Positions 14,635 to 23,858 are shown, counted from the stretch's first letter. The stretch: DNA of 34,741 bases from Streptomyces camponoticapitis (GCF_014646115.1 NZ_BMMV01000008.1:318125-352865); one strand, 5' to 3'. Program-made: numbers and translations. Notes: generated by a model from the letters alone, not told the origin.

Positions 14635-15950
14635 GGACCGACGGGCTGGGCGGCGCGGTGCTGCGGCTGCCACGGGCGGCACAGCGCCAGGAAGCAGACC
14701 AGCGACCCGACGCCGCACACCACCTGCACGACGGCCATGGGCACCGCCGTCTCCTCGCCCGCGATCCCGACGAGCGGTGACGCGACGGCGCCGATCAGGA
14801 ACGATGCCGTACCGATGAGGGCCGAAGCCGACCCGGCGGCGTGCGGGGTCCGCATCAGCGCCAGGGCGTTCGTGTTGGGCATCGCGAGGCCCATGGCCGA
14901 CATCAGGACGAACAGCCCGGCCGCGACCGCGACGAGCCCGGGCTCGCCGAACACCCCGCTGGTCATCAGCAGCAGCGCCGCCCCGGCGAGCGTGATGACG
15001 ACCAGGCCGACGGTCAGCACCTTGTCCATGCTGACCCGGCCGACGAGCAGCCGGCCGTTGATCTGCCCGACGGTGATCAGACCGATGGAGTTGATGCCGA
15101 AGAGCAGGCTGTAGGTCTGCGGCGAGGCGCCGTAGATCTCCTGGACCACGAACGGCGAGGCGGCGATGTACGCGAAGAGGGCCGCGAAGGCGAGCCCGCC
15201 CGCCAGCATGTAGCCGGTGAAGACGCGGTCGGCGAGCAGCCCGCGCATCGTGCTGAGCGCTTCGCCGACGCCGCCGCTGTGCCGCTTCTCGCTCGGCAGC
15301 GTCTCGTGCAGCCACTTCACGACGACGAGGGTCAGCGCGATGCCGACGACCGTCAGGACGACGAAGATGCCGCGCCAGTCCGTGACCTGGAGCACCTGGC
15401 CGCCGATCACCGGGGCGATCACCGGCGCGACGCCGGAGATCAGCATCAGCGTGGAGAAGAACCGGGCCATCTCGACACCGTCGTAGAGATCACGTACGAC
15501 GGCACGGGCGATCACGATGCCCGCCGCGCCCGCCAGCCCCTGGAGAAGCCGGAAGCCGATGAGCAGTTCGACGGTGGGGGCCAGGGCGCAGATCGCGGTG
15601 GCGAAGACGTACACGACCATGCCGAGCAGCAGCGGCTTCCGGCGTCCCCACCTGTCACTCATCGGTCCCACGACCAGCTGGCCGAGGGCCATACCGGTCA
15701 GACAGGCGGTGAGGGTGAGCTGCGCGGTGGCCGCCGACGAGCCGAGGGCGCGGGTGACGGCGGGGAGCGCCGGGAGGTACATGTCCATCGACAGCGGCGG
15801 GAGTGCGGTGAGCCCGCCGAGGACGAGAGTGACCACGATTCCGGCGCGTCGCGCGGCGGGGATGTCGACGCCGGTGCCGCTCCCCGTCGCGGCCGGAGAG
15901 CTGGGTATGTGCCCTTTGCGTGCGCGTGTGCTCTGGCCGCCGTCCGGCAT
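14631..15950 (-). CDS. MFS multidrug efflux transporter (Bcr/CflA type)
   Basis: A 439-aa inner-membrane exporter with about 12 helices, likely driven by the proton gradient. The start of helix 1 reads LTALPPLSMDMYLPALPAV, the family's DMYLPALP signature. The loop after helix 2 is GPMSDRWGRRKPLLLG (motif A). ARAVVRDLYDGVEMARFFSTLML and APVIAPVIGGQVL match the Bcr/CflA subgroup. The ATG at 15950 follows GGAG six bases away. It is divergent from the oxidoreductase gene at 16033, with 82 bp between. Substrates are unknown; homologues export bicyclomycin, sulfonamides or chloramphenicol. Regulation is not evident. Confidence 0.92.
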   Translation of the reverse strand: MPDGGQSTRARKGHIPSSPAATGSGTGVDIPAARRAGIVVTLVLGGLTALPPLSMDMYLPALPAVTRALGSSAATAQLTLTACLTGMALGQLVVGPMSDRWGRRKPLLLGMVVYVFATAICALAPTVELLIGFRLLQGLAGAAGIVIARAVVRDLYDGVEMARFFSTLMLISGVAPVIAPVIGGQVLQVTDWRGIFVVLTVVGIALTLVVVKWLHETLPSEKRHSGGVGEALSTMRGLLADRVFTGYMLAGGLAFAALFAYIAASPFVVQEIYGASPQTYSLLFGINSIGLITVGQINGRLLVGRVSMDKVLTVGLVVITLAGAALLLMTSGVFGEPGLVAVAAGLFVLMSAMGLAMPNTNALALMRTPHAAGSASALIGTASFLIGAVASPLVGIAGEETAVPMAVVQVVCGVGSLVCFLALCRPWQPQHRAAQPVGP

Positions 15951-16032
15951 TCACATCTCCATGTAGTTGAAACCCTCCCTATGCTCTCAGCTCTGGCCGA
16001 GTGGTCGAGACCTTTTTATGTAAGGGGCATAT

Positions 16033-17064
16033 ATGACGGCGGAACAAGACAGAAACGGCGTGGCCGGGACCGGCGACGGCACGACGCGGTGGGGCATCCT
16101 CGCCACGGGCGGCATAGCCGCGACGTTCACCGCGGACGTGCGGCGCATGGCGGGCGCCGAAGTCGTCGCTGTTGCCTCGCGGAGCGAGGCGTCGGCGAAG
16201 GCGTTCGCCGACCGGTTCGACATCCCACGGGCGTACGGCGACTGGGCCGGGCTCGTCGCCGATCCGGACGTGGACGTGGTGTACGTCGCGACGCCGCACT
16301 CCGCGCACCGCGCCGCGGCGGGGCTCGCCCTCGAAGCGGGGAAGCCGGTGCTGTGCGAGAAGGCGTTCACGCTCAACTCCCGCGAGGCCGGCGAGTTGGT
16401 GGCGCTCGCACAGGAGCGGGGTCTCTTCCTGATGGAGGCCATGTGGATGTACTGCAGCCCGGTGATCCGCCGGATGACGGAGCTGATCGCGGACGGGGCA
16501 ATCGGTGAAGTCCGCACGGTGCAGGCCGACTTCGGGCTCCAGGGTCCCTTCGGTCCCGAGCACCGGCTGCGTGATCCCGCGCTCGGCGGCGGCGCGCTGC
16601 TGGACCTCGGGGTCTACCCGGTGTCGTTCGCGCAGCTGATTCTGGGCGAGCCCGACCGCGTACAGGCCGACGCGCTCCTCTCGCCCGAGGGTGTGGATCT
16701 CAACACGGGGATGCTGCTGGGCTGGGAGTCCGGGGCGACGGCTCTGCTCAGCTGCTCGGTGACCGCCGGGACGCCGTCGACCGCGACGGTCACCGGCACG
16801 GCGGGCCGGATCGAACTGCCGAGCGGCTTCTTCGCACCGGACGCCTTCGTACTGCACCGGGACGGGCGGGAGCCCGAACAGCACACGGTCGAGAGCGGGT
16901 TGACGGGGATGCAGCACGAGGCGGCCGAGGTGATGCGGTGCCTGCGGGCCGGGGAGACGGAGTCGCCGCTGGTGCCGCTGGACGGCAGCCTGGCCGTGAT
17001 GCGGACGCTCGACGCGGTACGTGAGCGGGTCGGCGTCCGCTACCCGGTGGACGAGGCGGCCTGA
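16033..17064 (+). CDS. Gfo/Idh/MocA family oxidoreductase
   Basis: A 343-aa NAD(P)-dependent dehydrogenase. The N-terminal Rossmann fold has RWGILATGGIAATFTADV and VVAVASRSEASAKAFADRF; DVDVVYVATPHSAH and KPVLCEKAFTLNSREAGEL follow. The usual EKP motif reads EKA, a variant common in dehydrogenases of this subgroup. The C-terminal domain begins near GEVRTVQADFG, and GGGALLDLGVYPVSFAQLIL carries the catalytic Asp/Tyr helix. The substrate is probably a sugar or cyclitol. ATG 16033 follows AAGGGG. It is followed by a strong terminator and is probably monocistronic. Confidence 0.9.
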   Translation: MTAEQDRNGVAGTGDGTTRWGILATGGIAATFTADVRRMAGAEVVAVASRSEASAKAFADRFDIPRAYGDWAGLVADPDVDVVYVATPHSAHRAAAGLALEAGKPVLCEKAFTLNSREAGELVALAQERGLFLMEAMWMYCSPVIRRMTELIADGAIGEVRTVQADFGLQGPFGPEHRLRDPALGGGALLDLGVYPVSFAQLILGEPDRVQADALLSPEGVDLNTGMLLGWESGATALLSCSVTAGTPSTATVTGTAGRIELPSGFFAPDAFVLHRDGREPEQHTVESGLTGMQHEAAEVMRCLRAGETESPLVPLDGSLAVMRTLDAVRERVGVRYPVDEAA

Positions 17065-17081
17065 CGGGAGGCGCGGTCCGG

Positions 17082-17108
17082 CCGGGCGGCGAGGCGCCCG
17101 CCGCCCGG
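17082..17108 (+). terminator. Terminator after the oxidoreductase gene
   Basis: CCGGGCGGCG (17082-17091) pairs perfectly with CGCCGCCCGG (17099-17108) over a 7-nt loop, 18 bp past the stop codon. Confidence 0.75.
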
Positions 17109-17321
17109 GAGTACCGCCGCCCCGGAGTACGGCACAGACTCCCGCCTACGGCACAAAAGGGCGCCGCCGCCGAGATCCGGGCCCATTGTCCGCTTATGGG
17201 TTACCTTGTTCGCCGCGACTGGTGGAGAGCTCCGCTCTCTCCGGCGCTTGGCCGCCGGTTCCGTCGGCCGTCGCACCGGCAGGCAGCGTGGCGTGCCCGC
17301 CGTCACCGGCAGGAGGAAGCC

Positions 17322-17399
17322 GTGATCCGGGAAGAGGCGGCACGCAGCCGTGCCGGCCGCGTTCGCCCCGCTACCGCACCCGCTCCCCGGGCCGGCTGA
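17322..17399 (+). CDS. Possible 25-aa leader ORF before the phosphatase gene
   Basis: GTG 17322 is preceded by AGGAGG (17311-17316) at ideal spacing, the best ribosome site in this gap. The frame encodes 25 residues beginning MIREEAARSRAGRV and stops at 17399, five bases before the phosphatase GTG at 17405, which lacks its own good ribosome site. It could couple translation of the phosphatase. Alternatively, it is the true N-terminus, separated by a frameshift, or chance. Confidence 0.35.
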   Translation: MIREEAARSRAGRVRPATAPAPRAG

Positions 17400-17404
17400 G
17401 CGCC

Positions 17405-19540
17405 GTGCCGCGGCCCGCCGACTCCGACTCCGGTCCCGACTCCGGTCCCGACCCCGGGTTCGGCGCCCTGGACGGACTGATGACCGTGGTCATGCGCGAG
17501 ACCGACGCGTCGATCGCTCTGCTGTATCTGCTGCCGCCCGGTGAACAGGTGTTGTGGCTGACGCTGGTCTCCGGCGTGTCACCGCGGGTCGCCGCGCCCT
17601 GGCACCGTGCCCCTCTGGACGTGTCGAGCCCCGTCGTGGACGCCGTCCGGCAACGGCACCCGGTGTGGCTGGGCAGCCAGGGGGAGATGTCCGGCCGCTA
17701 CCCGCAGCTGGGCATCGTGGTGCCGTACGACTTCATGCTCGCCGCGCTGCCGGTGACCAGTGGAACCCGGGTGTGGGGCGGTATCGCACTGGTGTGGCCC
17801 GTCCGGCACCCCCCGGGGCTCCGTCCGCGCGACAGCGAGGCGCTCTCCGCCTTCTGCCGGAACGCCGCGGGGTTGCTGGAGCGGGCCCACGACCGAGGCC
17901 GTCCGCTGCTGCCCCCGCGGGAACCGCGGTCGCTGCCCGTGGCGTCGGGCCGGCCCGATCCCGCCCGTGCCACGGCCGCGCTCCGCTTCACCGAGCGCCT
18001 TCCGCTCGGCTGCTGCGAGCTGGACCTCGACGGCAAGGTGACGTTCATCAATCCCGCCGGGGCCGATCTCGTGGGCGTCGATCCGGTCGCCCTCCTGGGC
18101 AACTACCCCTGGGAAGTGCTGCACTGGCTGAACGGTCCGGTGTTCGAAGACCGTTTCCGATACGCGGTGATCGCCCGCCGGTCCACCTCGTTCACCGCCG
18201 TTCGCCCACCCGAGACACCGCTTCTCTTCGAGCTGTACCCCGGCGGCAGCGGTATCAGCGTGCACATCACACCCGCCACCGGCCAGGAGCACGTCACCTC
18301 CCAGGAGGCCCCGTCGGAGGGCGAACCGGTCGGTGCGATGGGGCTGTACCACCTGACGCACATGTCGGCCGTACTCGCCGAGGCCGTGGGCGTCCAGGAC
18401 GTGGTCGATCTCGCCGCCGACCAGATCGTGCCCGGCTTCGGCCCGCAGGGCCTGGTCCTCCTGCTGGTCGAGGAGGGCCGGCTGCACGCCATCGGTCAGC
18501 GCGGCTACAGCACCGAGTTCGTCGACCGCATCGACGGTGCGCCCCTGACCTTCCGCAGCCCGGCCACGCGCGCCCTGGCGACCGACGCCCCCAGCTTCTT
18601 CCCGACCTTCGACGACTTCCTGCGCGACTACCCCGATGCGCCCCGCTACCGGAACAGGAGCGCCTGGGCCTTTCTGCCGCTGACCGCCTCCGGCCGCCCC
18701 ATCGGGTCCCTGACTCTCTCCTACGACCAGCCCCGCTCGTTTCCCCCGGCCGAACGCGCCATCCTCACCTCACTGGCCGGGCTCATCGCGCAGGCCCTGG
18801 ACCGCGCCCGTCTCTACGACACCAAACACGCCCTCGCCCACGCCCTGCAGACCTCCCTGCTGCCCCGCGCGCTGCCGGGCGTCGACGGCCTGGACGTCGC
18901 CGCCCGCTATCTTCCGGCCGGCCGGGGCACCGACGTCGGCGGCGACTTCTACGACCTCGTCTGCGGCACGACCACGGTCACGGCCGCGATCGGCGACGTC
19001 CAGGGCCACAACACCGCTGCCGCCGCCCTCATGGGGCAGGTCCGCACCGCCGTCCACGCCCACGCGAACGCCGATACGCCTCCGGGGGAGCTCCTCGCGC
19101 GTACCAATGTGCTCCTCGCGGACCTCGACGCCGGGCTGTTCACCAGTTGTCTGGTCGCCCGCCTCGACCTCGCCCACAACCGCGTCCATCTCGCCAGCGC
19201 CGGGCACCCGCCGGCCGTGCTCCGCCATCCCGGCGGAGCCACCGAAGTTCTCCGCGTGCCACCCGGACTGCTGCTGGGCATCGAACCCGACGGCGAATAC
19301 CCCACCACCGGACTCCCGTTTCCACCCGGCTCGGTACTCGCCCTCTACACCGACGGGCTCGTGGAGATCCCCGGCACGGACATCGACGACATCACCGACG
19401 ACCTCGCGCGGCGCGTCGGCCGGGATCAAAGCAGGGACCTCGACCAGCTCGCCGACGCCCTCATGCGCCATGCCGAGGAGTCCGCCCCCCGGCTGGACGA
19501 CATCGCTCTCCTGCTGCTCCGCCGTCGGGCCGACTCCTGA
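17405..19540 (+). CDS. GAF-PAS-GAF sensor with SpoIIE-type PP2C phosphatase
   Basis: A 711-aa soluble sensor phosphatase. A GAF-like domain (about 20-162) is followed by PAS (about 192-292), a second GAF (about 320-470) and a PP2C/SpoIIE domain (about 490-708). The linker LQTSLLPRALPGVDGLDVAARYLPA is the normal entry to such domains. Metal-binding aspartates are all present: D514 in DVGGDFYDL, D531 in IGDVQGH, D650 in LYTDGLVE and D699 in LDDIALLLL, so it should be active. Such proteins dephosphorylate anti-anti-sigma factors; the target here is unknown and no anti-sigma gene is adjacent. The start is uncertain: GTG 17405 gives a Ser/Asp/Pro tail before the first GAF. ATG 17479 is also possible. 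Confidence 0.88.
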   Translation: MPRPADSDSGPDSGPDPGFGALDGLMTVVMRETDASIALLYLLPPGEQVLWLTLVSGVSPRVAAPWHRAPLDVSSPVVDAVRQRHPVWLGSQGEMSGRYPQLGIVVPYDFMLAALPVTSGTRVWGGIALVWPVRHPPGLRPRDSEALSAFCRNAAGLLERAHDRGRPLLPPREPRSLPVASGRPDPARATAALRFTERLPLGCCELDLDGKVTFINPAGADLVGVDPVALLGNYPWEVLHWLNGPVFEDRFRYAVIARRSTSFTAVRPPETPLLFELYPGGSGISVHITPATGQEHVTSQEAPSEGEPVGAMGLYHLTHMSAVLAEAVGVQDVVDLAADQIVPGFGPQGLVLLLVEEGRLHAIGQRGYSTEFVDRIDGAPLTFRSPATRALATDAPSFFPTFDDFLRDYPDAPRYRNRSAWAFLPLTASGRPIGSLTLSYDQPRSFPPAERAILTSLAGLIAQALDRARLYDTKHALAHALQTSLLPRALPGVDGLDVAARYLPAGRGTDVGGDFYDLVCGTTTVTAAIGDVQGHNTAAAALMGQVRTAVHAHANADTPPGELLARTNVLLADLDAGLFTSCLVARLDLAHNRVHLASAGHPPAVLRHPGGATEVLRVPPGLLLGIEPDGEYPTTGLPFPPGSVLALYTDGLVEIPGTDIDDITDDLARRVGRDQSRDLDQLADALMRHAEESAPRLDDIALLLLRRRADS

Positions 19541-19571
19541 CCGGGCGGCCGGACGCCGGACGGAAGGCGGA

Positions 19572-19606
19572 CCGGTGCCGTCGGCGGCCTTCGCCGACGG
19601 CACCGG
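19572..19606. terminator. Bidirectional terminator between phosphatase and phoD
   Basis: A perfect 15-bp stem, CCGGTGCCGTCGGCG (19572-19586) with its complement at 19592-19606, and a 5-nt loop, sits between two convergent genes. Confidence 0.85.
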
Positions 19607-19633
19607 CCCGCCCCTTCCTGATGAGGCGGAGCG

Positions 19634-21292
19634 TCAGACGGGCTTGAGGCCCGGGTCGCCCGCCTCGGTCACGAAGGAGCCGGCCGTCGAGAGGGGCGCG
19701 CCGGGCGTCGTGACGGCGGACACCGTCTTGAAGTCGGCCCGCGCCTGCTGCTTGCCGAGCGTGACGGTCACATAACCGCGCCGCCCGTTGTAGAACTTCA
19801 TGTGCGGGTTGGCGGTGGTCTGGTTCTCCCAGCTGGCGGGCTTGTCGGCGCCGTCCTTGCCGCTGGCGATGGAGGTGGCGACGACCTCGGTGCCCACGGT
19901 GCGGGAGGCGGGGTCGTTGAAGTCGGCCTTGAGGTCGAAGCCGTAGCCGACGTGCACATCGCCGGTCAGCACCATCAGGTTGTCGAGACCGGCCGCCTGG
20001 GCGCCGTCCAGGATCCGCTGCCGGGACGCCGGGTAGCCGTCCCAACTGTCCATCGACAGCTTGAAGTTCTCCCCAGGAACGTCACGGCGCTGCGCGAAGG
20101 TGACCTGCTGCGGCAGCAGGTTCCAGGTGGCGCGGGACTGCTTCCAGCCGTTCAGCAGCCACCGCTCCTGCGTCTCGCCGGTCAATGTACGCGTCGGGTC
20201 CTCGGACTCCGGGCCCGGAACCTGCCAGCCGTCCCCGTACGCCTGGTTGGAGCGGTACTGGCGGGTGTCGAGGATGTCGAACTGCGCGAGGCGCCCGAAG
20301 TGCAGCCGGCGATAGAGCTGCATGTCGGGTCCGTCGGGCTGCTGCGGGGCGCGCAGCGGCTGGTTCTCCCAGTACGCGCGGTAGGCGGCGGCCCTGCGCA
20401 GCAGGAACTCCTCCGGCGGGACATCGTTCTCGGGCGTCTCGTCCGCGTAGTTGTTCTCCGTCTCGTGGTCGTCCCACGTGACGATGAAGGGGTGCGCGCC
20501 GTGCGCGGCCATCAGGTCCGGGTCGGACTTGTAGAGGCCGTAGCGCAGCCGGTAGTCCTCCAGCGTGATGGTCTCGCGGTTGTAGTGCGCGGGCAGCCGC
20601 CTGTCGGTGTAGTTGCGGGCGCCGCCGACCGCCGTGACGGCGTACTCGTAGAGGTAGTCGCCGAGGTGGATGACGACGTCGAGGTCCTCGGCGGCCAGGT
20701 GCTTGTACGCGGTGAAGTAACCGTCGTGGTACGCCTGGCAGGAGACGGCGGCGAGCTTGAGCTCACCGATGTTCGCGGAGCGCGCGGGGGCGGTACGGGT
20801 GCGGCCGACCGGGCTGATCCACTTGCCCGCGCGGAAGCGGTAGAAGTAGAAGCGGTCCGCGTCCAGGCCGGGGACCTCGACGTGGACGCTGTGGTCGAAC
20901 TCCGGGTGGGCCGTGGTGGTTCCGCGTCTGACGACACGCGTGAACCGCTCGTCGTGGGAGACCTCCCAGCGCACGGAGACCCTGGCCCGGGGCAGACCGC
21001 TGTCGGCCTGGTACGGGCTGGGCGCCAGACGGGTCCAGAGCAGTACGGAGGCGGGCTGCGGGTCGCCCGAGCCGACGCCCAGGGTGAAGGGGTCGCTCTT
21101 GATCTTCGAGGCGTCCAGCTCGGCGGCGCTCGCCGTGCCCGCCGTGGGCAGGTTGACGGCGAAGGCGAGCGCGGCGGCCGCGCCCGTGACGGTGAGGAAA
21201 CGGCGGCGGCCGAGGTGGGCCGCGGCGGCCCTCATCTCGGGCGAGTGCGCGGCGGTCCCACTGCTGGACATACCTGTGCGTGCGGGTGTCAT
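19634..21292 (-). CDS. phoD: Alkaline phosphatase D (Tat-exported)
   Basis: A 552-aa secreted phosphodiesterase/phosphomonoesterase of the PhoD family. A twin-arginine signal, GRRRFLTVTGAAAALAF (28-44), shows export in folded form. An Ig-like N-terminal domain has PFTLGVGSGDPQPASVLLWTRLAP. The catalytic domain has LAAVSCQAYHDGYFTAYKHL, DLDVVIHLGDYLYEY, VTWDDHETENNYADE and LTGDVHVGYGFDL, which hold the Fe/Ca ligands; the Cys in SCQ is the iron ligand of this family. Phosphate scavenging from phosphodiesters is the known role. The ATG at 21292 follows AGGGGAGGGG. Control by PhoP is likely from the family, but no clear PHO box was found upstream. Confidence 0.93.
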   Translation of the reverse strand: MTPARTGMSSSGTAAHSPEMRAAAAHLGRRRFLTVTGAAAALAFAVNLPTAGTASAAELDASKIKSDPFTLGVGSGDPQPASVLLWTRLAPSPYQADSGLPRARVSVRWEVSHDERFTRVVRRGTTTAHPEFDHSVHVEVPGLDADRFYFYRFRAGKWISPVGRTRTAPARSANIGELKLAAVSCQAYHDGYFTAYKHLAAEDLDVVIHLGDYLYEYAVTAVGGARNYTDRRLPAHYNRETITLEDYRLRYGLYKSDPDLMAAHGAHPFIVTWDDHETENNYADETPENDVPPEEFLLRRAAAYRAYWENQPLRAPQQPDGPDMQLYRRLHFGRLAQFDILDTRQYRSNQAYGDGWQVPGPESEDPTRTLTGETQERWLLNGWKQSRATWNLLPQQVTFAQRRDVPGENFKLSMDSWDGYPASRQRILDGAQAAGLDNLMVLTGDVHVGYGFDLKADFNDPASRTVGTEVVATSIASGKDGADKPASWENQTTANPHMKFYNGRRGYVTVTLGKQQARADFKTVSAVTTPGAPLSTAGSFVTEAGDPGLKPV

Positions 21293-21478
21293 GTGATGTG
21301 CCCCTCCCCTGACGGCTGTTGTCAGAGGAAGTGCAGCCGGGCGTGACGTCCGATCGTTGTCGGGTACACAACATCGGGATGTCCGCCTGATGAGTTCCCC
21401 GTGCGCCTGTTATATGCCACCGCCAATTGCGCCCGGTCACGGCTCGCCGGTCCCGTATGCCCGCCGCGCCTCCTCCCG

Positions 21479-21484
21479 TACGCT
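21479..21484 (+). promoter_or_regulatory. -10 element of a leaderless promoter (SDR gene)
   Basis: TACGCT lies eight bases before ATG 21493, and no Shine-Dalgarno sequence is present, which fits a leaderless mRNA. Confidence 0.5.
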
Positions 21485-21492
21485 GCGGCCCC

Positions 21493-22263
21493 ATGGATGC
21501 TGAGCGGAAGATCGCTGTGGTGACGGGAGCGGGTTCGGGCATCGGGCGGGGCGTCTCCGTCGCCCTGACGGGCGCGGGCTGGTCGGTCGTACTCGCGGGG
21601 CGGAAGGCCGAACGCCTTGAGGAGACGGCCGCGATGGCGGCGGAATCGGCGTCCGGGACGGCCGGTACGGTGTGCGTCCCGACGGACGTCGCGCGCCCGG
21701 AGGACGTGGACGCGCTCTTCGGGACGGTGCGCGAGCGGTACGGCCGGATCGACTTCCTCTTCAACAACGCGGGCACGTTCGGCCCCGGCGGCGTACCGCT
21801 GGAGGAGCTGCCCTACTCGGCGTGGCGCAAGGTCGTCGACACCAACCTGACAGGCTCGTTCCTGTGCGCGCAGGCGGCGTTCCGGCTGATGAAGGACCAG
21901 GACCCGCAGGGCGGCCGGATCATCAACAACGGCTCCATCTCGGCGCATACGCCCCGGCCGCGGTCGGTGGCCTACACGGCGACGAAGCACGCGCTCACGG
22001 GCCTCACCAAGTCGCTGTCGCTGGACGGCCGTCCGTACCGCATAGCGTGCGGCCAGATCGACATCGGCAACGCGGCCACGGACATGACCCAGCGGATGGG
22101 GCTCGGCGTCCCGCAGGCGAACGGCGAACTGGCCGTGGAGCCGGTGATGGACGCGGCGGACGTGGCGACGACAGTGCTGCACATGGCGGAGTTGCCCCTG
22201 GAGGCGAACATCCAGTTCGCGACGGTACTGGCGACGGCGATGCCGTTCATCGGGCGGGGCTGA
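21493..22263 (+). CDS. SDR family oxidoreductase
   Basis: A 256-aa classical short-chain dehydrogenase. The cofactor loop is [14 protein letters not shown] (TGxxxGIG), the structural motif is [11 protein letters not shown] (NNAG), and the catalytic set is [24 protein letters not shown], with Ser, Tyr and Lys in place. An Arg after the second strand (LAGRKAERL) suggests NADP(H). Substrate is unknown. The frame is open back to TTG 21427, but ATG 21493 begins the family's normal N-terminus and has a -10 box at leaderless distance. The PhzF gene follows 71 bp downstream on the same strand and may be co-transcribed. Confidence 0.92.
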   Translation: MDAERKIAVVTGAGSGIGRGVSVALTGAGWSVVLAGRKAERLEETAAMAAESASGTAGTVCVPTDVARPEDVDALFGTVRERYGRIDFLFNNAGTFGPGGVPLEELPYSAWRKVVDTNLTGSFLCAQAAFRLMKDQDPQGGRIINNGSISAHTPRPRSVAYTATKHALTGLTKSLSLDGRPYRIACGQIDIGNAATDMTQRMGLGVPQANGELAVEPVMDAADVATTVLHMAELPLEANIQFATVLATAMPFIGRG

Positions 22264-22334
22264 GGGGCGGCGCGAGGGCGGCGCCGGGGCGGCGCGGAGG
22301 GAATGCCTCCCCGTCGCCCGTCGTTGGCACGCGC

Positions 22335-23228
22335 ATGAGCGAACCGACACTGACCGGCGAAGTCCTGCGCTACACCGCCTTCTCGACCGATCCCGCCGGC
22401 GGCAACCCCGCCGGCGTCGTGCTCGACGCGTCCCGGCTCACGGACGACGCGATGCTCGCGATCGCCGCCGACCTCGGTTACAGCGAGTCGGCGTTCCTGA
22501 CGGCGCCCGCGCCGGACGGTGCCGGGGAGCCCGGGCGCGCGTTCACCATCAGATACTTCAGCCCGAAGGCCGAGGTCCCGTTCTGCGGGCACGCCACCGT
22601 CGCCACCGCGATCGCGCTGGCCGAACGGATCGGCGCGGGCGACCTGGTCTTCGAGACACGCGCCGGGACCGTACCGGTCACGGTCGCCGCCACGCGGGAC
22701 GGCGGTCCGCTGCGGGCGACCCTCACCAGCGTCGAGCCGCACGTCGAGGAGGTCGAGGAGGCCGACCTCACCGAGGCGCTGGCCGCCCTCGACTGGCCGG
22801 CCGGTGATCTCGACCCGGACCTGCCCCCGCGCATCGCGTACGGCGGGGCCCGCCACCTCGTCGTCGGCGCGGCGACCCGGGCCCGACTGGCGGACCTGTC
22901 CTACGACTTCGCCCGCCTCGAAGCGCTGATGCACCGGCTGGACCTGACCACGGTGCAACTGGTGTGGCGCGAGTCGGCGGACGTCTTCCACGTACGCGAC
23001 CCGTTCCCGGTGGGCGGCGTGGTCGAGGACCCGGCGACGGGCGCCGCGGCGGCGGCGTTCGGGGCGTACGCGCGTGAACTCGGCCTTGTCCCCGACACGT
23101 CGGTGCTCACCCTCCACCAGGGCGTGGACATGGGCCGGCCCGGCGTCCTGACCGTGGAACTGCGCGCGGGCGACGCGCGCGTGCGGGTGTCCGGGGCGGG
23201 GACGGCCATCCCGGCGGAGTCGCTCTAA
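22335..23228 (+). CDS. PhzF family phenazine biosynthesis-like isomerase
   Basis: A 297-aa full-length PhzF-type protein with the two-lobed epimerase fold. The N-terminal loop DPAGGNPAGVVLDAS, the acid/base glutamate in DLGYSESAFL, RYFSPKAEVPFCGHATVATA, and VVEDPATGAAAAAFGAYARE are all typical. No phenazine genes are nearby, so it is one of the many family members of unknown substrate. ATG 22335 has no clear ribosome site. It may follow the SDR in an operon. It is more complete than the paralogue at 920-1588. Confidence 0.9.
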   Translation: MSEPTLTGEVLRYTAFSTDPAGGNPAGVVLDASRLTDDAMLAIAADLGYSESAFLTAPAPDGAGEPGRAFTIRYFSPKAEVPFCGHATVATAIALAERIGAGDLVFETRAGTVPVTVAATRDGGPLRATLTSVEPHVEEVEEADLTEALAALDWPAGDLDPDLPPRIAYGGARHLVVGAATRARLADLSYDFARLEALMHRLDLTTVQLVWRESADVFHVRDPFPVGGVVEDPATGAAAAAFGAYARELGLVPDTSVLTLHQGVDMGRPGVLTVELRAGDARVRVSGAGTAIPAESL

Positions 23229-23495
23229 TGCGTGTCCGGCGGATCTTCCCGGCCGGGGCCGATCGCGGCAGTCCCAGGCCGGGCCGGGGGTGAATGCGCC
23301 TGTGGCGCAACAGCCGCGCGATTCGGGTGAGTTGGGCCGCGCTCAGCGGGCCGGACCCGGGCGTGGGGCCGGGGTCCGCGACGCGTAGGCGACCGGCCGG
23401 ACGCCCGGGACCCGCACCGGCGGGGAGCGTGCGACTCACTCCACCGGCTCGCGCTGCTACCCACGCGCCCCATCCCGCCCGCCTATGCTCACGGC
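23229..23495. other. 267-bp intergenic stretch without a recognised gene
   Basis: Frames here look like random high-GC open frames rather than genes. The left end, GTGTCCGGCGGATCTTCCC, resembles a short motif I associate with dispersed Streptomyces intergenic repeats; this is memory only. The right end carries a TATGCT -10 box for the next gene. Confidence 0.4.
23484..23489 (+). promoter_or_regulatory. -10 element of a leaderless promoter
   Basis: TATGCT ends six bases before ATG 23496; there is no Shine-Dalgarno sequence. Confidence 0.5.
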
Positions 23496-23846
23496 ATGGA
23501 GCAGAGCGAGGTCCTGAAGCGCGTGATCGCCATCCTGACGCAGGCCGGTGACTGGCAGCGTCGACTTGAGGAGGACACCGGTCAGGAGCAGGACATGGAC
23601 GCCGAGATGGGCGTCGTGACCGAACTGCTCAACGAGACGATGCCGCGCGTCGAGGTGCCGGCCGACGCGACCCCCGAAGAACTCAGCACCCTGCTCGGCC
23701 GGGAGGTCGGCGGCGCGGTGGAGCAGCTCGTGGGAGCGTTCACGCTCGCCTTCGTGACCCTGGCCCGGGTGCACGACGCCGGCGGCCCCGAGGTCTCCTC
23801 GGCCGACATCCTCCAGGATCTGGCGCTGCGCGCCGAGGAGCTGTGA
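23496..23846 (+). CDS. Small acidic helical protein, unknown function
   Basis: A 116-aa, mostly helical, acidic cytoplasmic protein with no signal peptide or membrane segment. It begins MEQSEVLKRVIAILTQAGDWQ and ends DILQDLALRAEEL. A hydrophobic helix, VGGAVEQLVGAFTLAFVTLARVH in outline, could be a dimer interface. Coding is supported by the leaderless promoter, good third-position GC and the lack of a competing frame. It converges on the small gene at 23859, with 12 bp between. I do not recognise the family. Confidence 0.7.
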   Translation: MEQSEVLKRVIAILTQAGDWQRRLEEDTGQEQDMDAEMGVVTELLNETMPRVEVPADATPEELSTLLGREVGGAVEQLVGAFTLAFVTLARVHDAGGPEVSSADILQDLALRAEEL

Positions 23847-23858
23847 CCGGGGCGACCG

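Larger units (their letters stand above)
17065..17404 (+). other. 340-bp gap: terminator, then leader region of the phosphatase gene
   Basis: The left end holds the terminator at 17082-17108. Two copies of TACGGCACA follow (near 17129 and 17150). The right end holds a strong AGGAGG and a 25-aa frame (17322-17399). I could not place a convincing promoter; GC is high throughout. Confidence 0.5.

Noticed and set aside
14841..16508. 555-codon plus-strand open frame opposite the MFS gene
   Set aside because: Shadow frame of the minus-strand transporter, with an implausible His/Asp/Arg-rich product.
17196..17399. 67-codon frame starting at ATG 17196
   Set aside because: Arg/Ala/Pro-rich and without a ribosome site; only its last 25 codons, from GTG 17322, have a good SD and were kept as a possible leader.
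21293..21420. PHO box upstream of phoD
   Set aside because: Only weak repeats (CTCATC and GACATC on the minus strand) were found, short of the GTTCACC direct-repeat pattern.
23107..23439. Minus-strand 110-codon frame in the gap after the second PhzF gene
   Set aside because: Arg/Pro-rich, overlaps the PhzF 3' end, with no ribosome site or recognisable motif.
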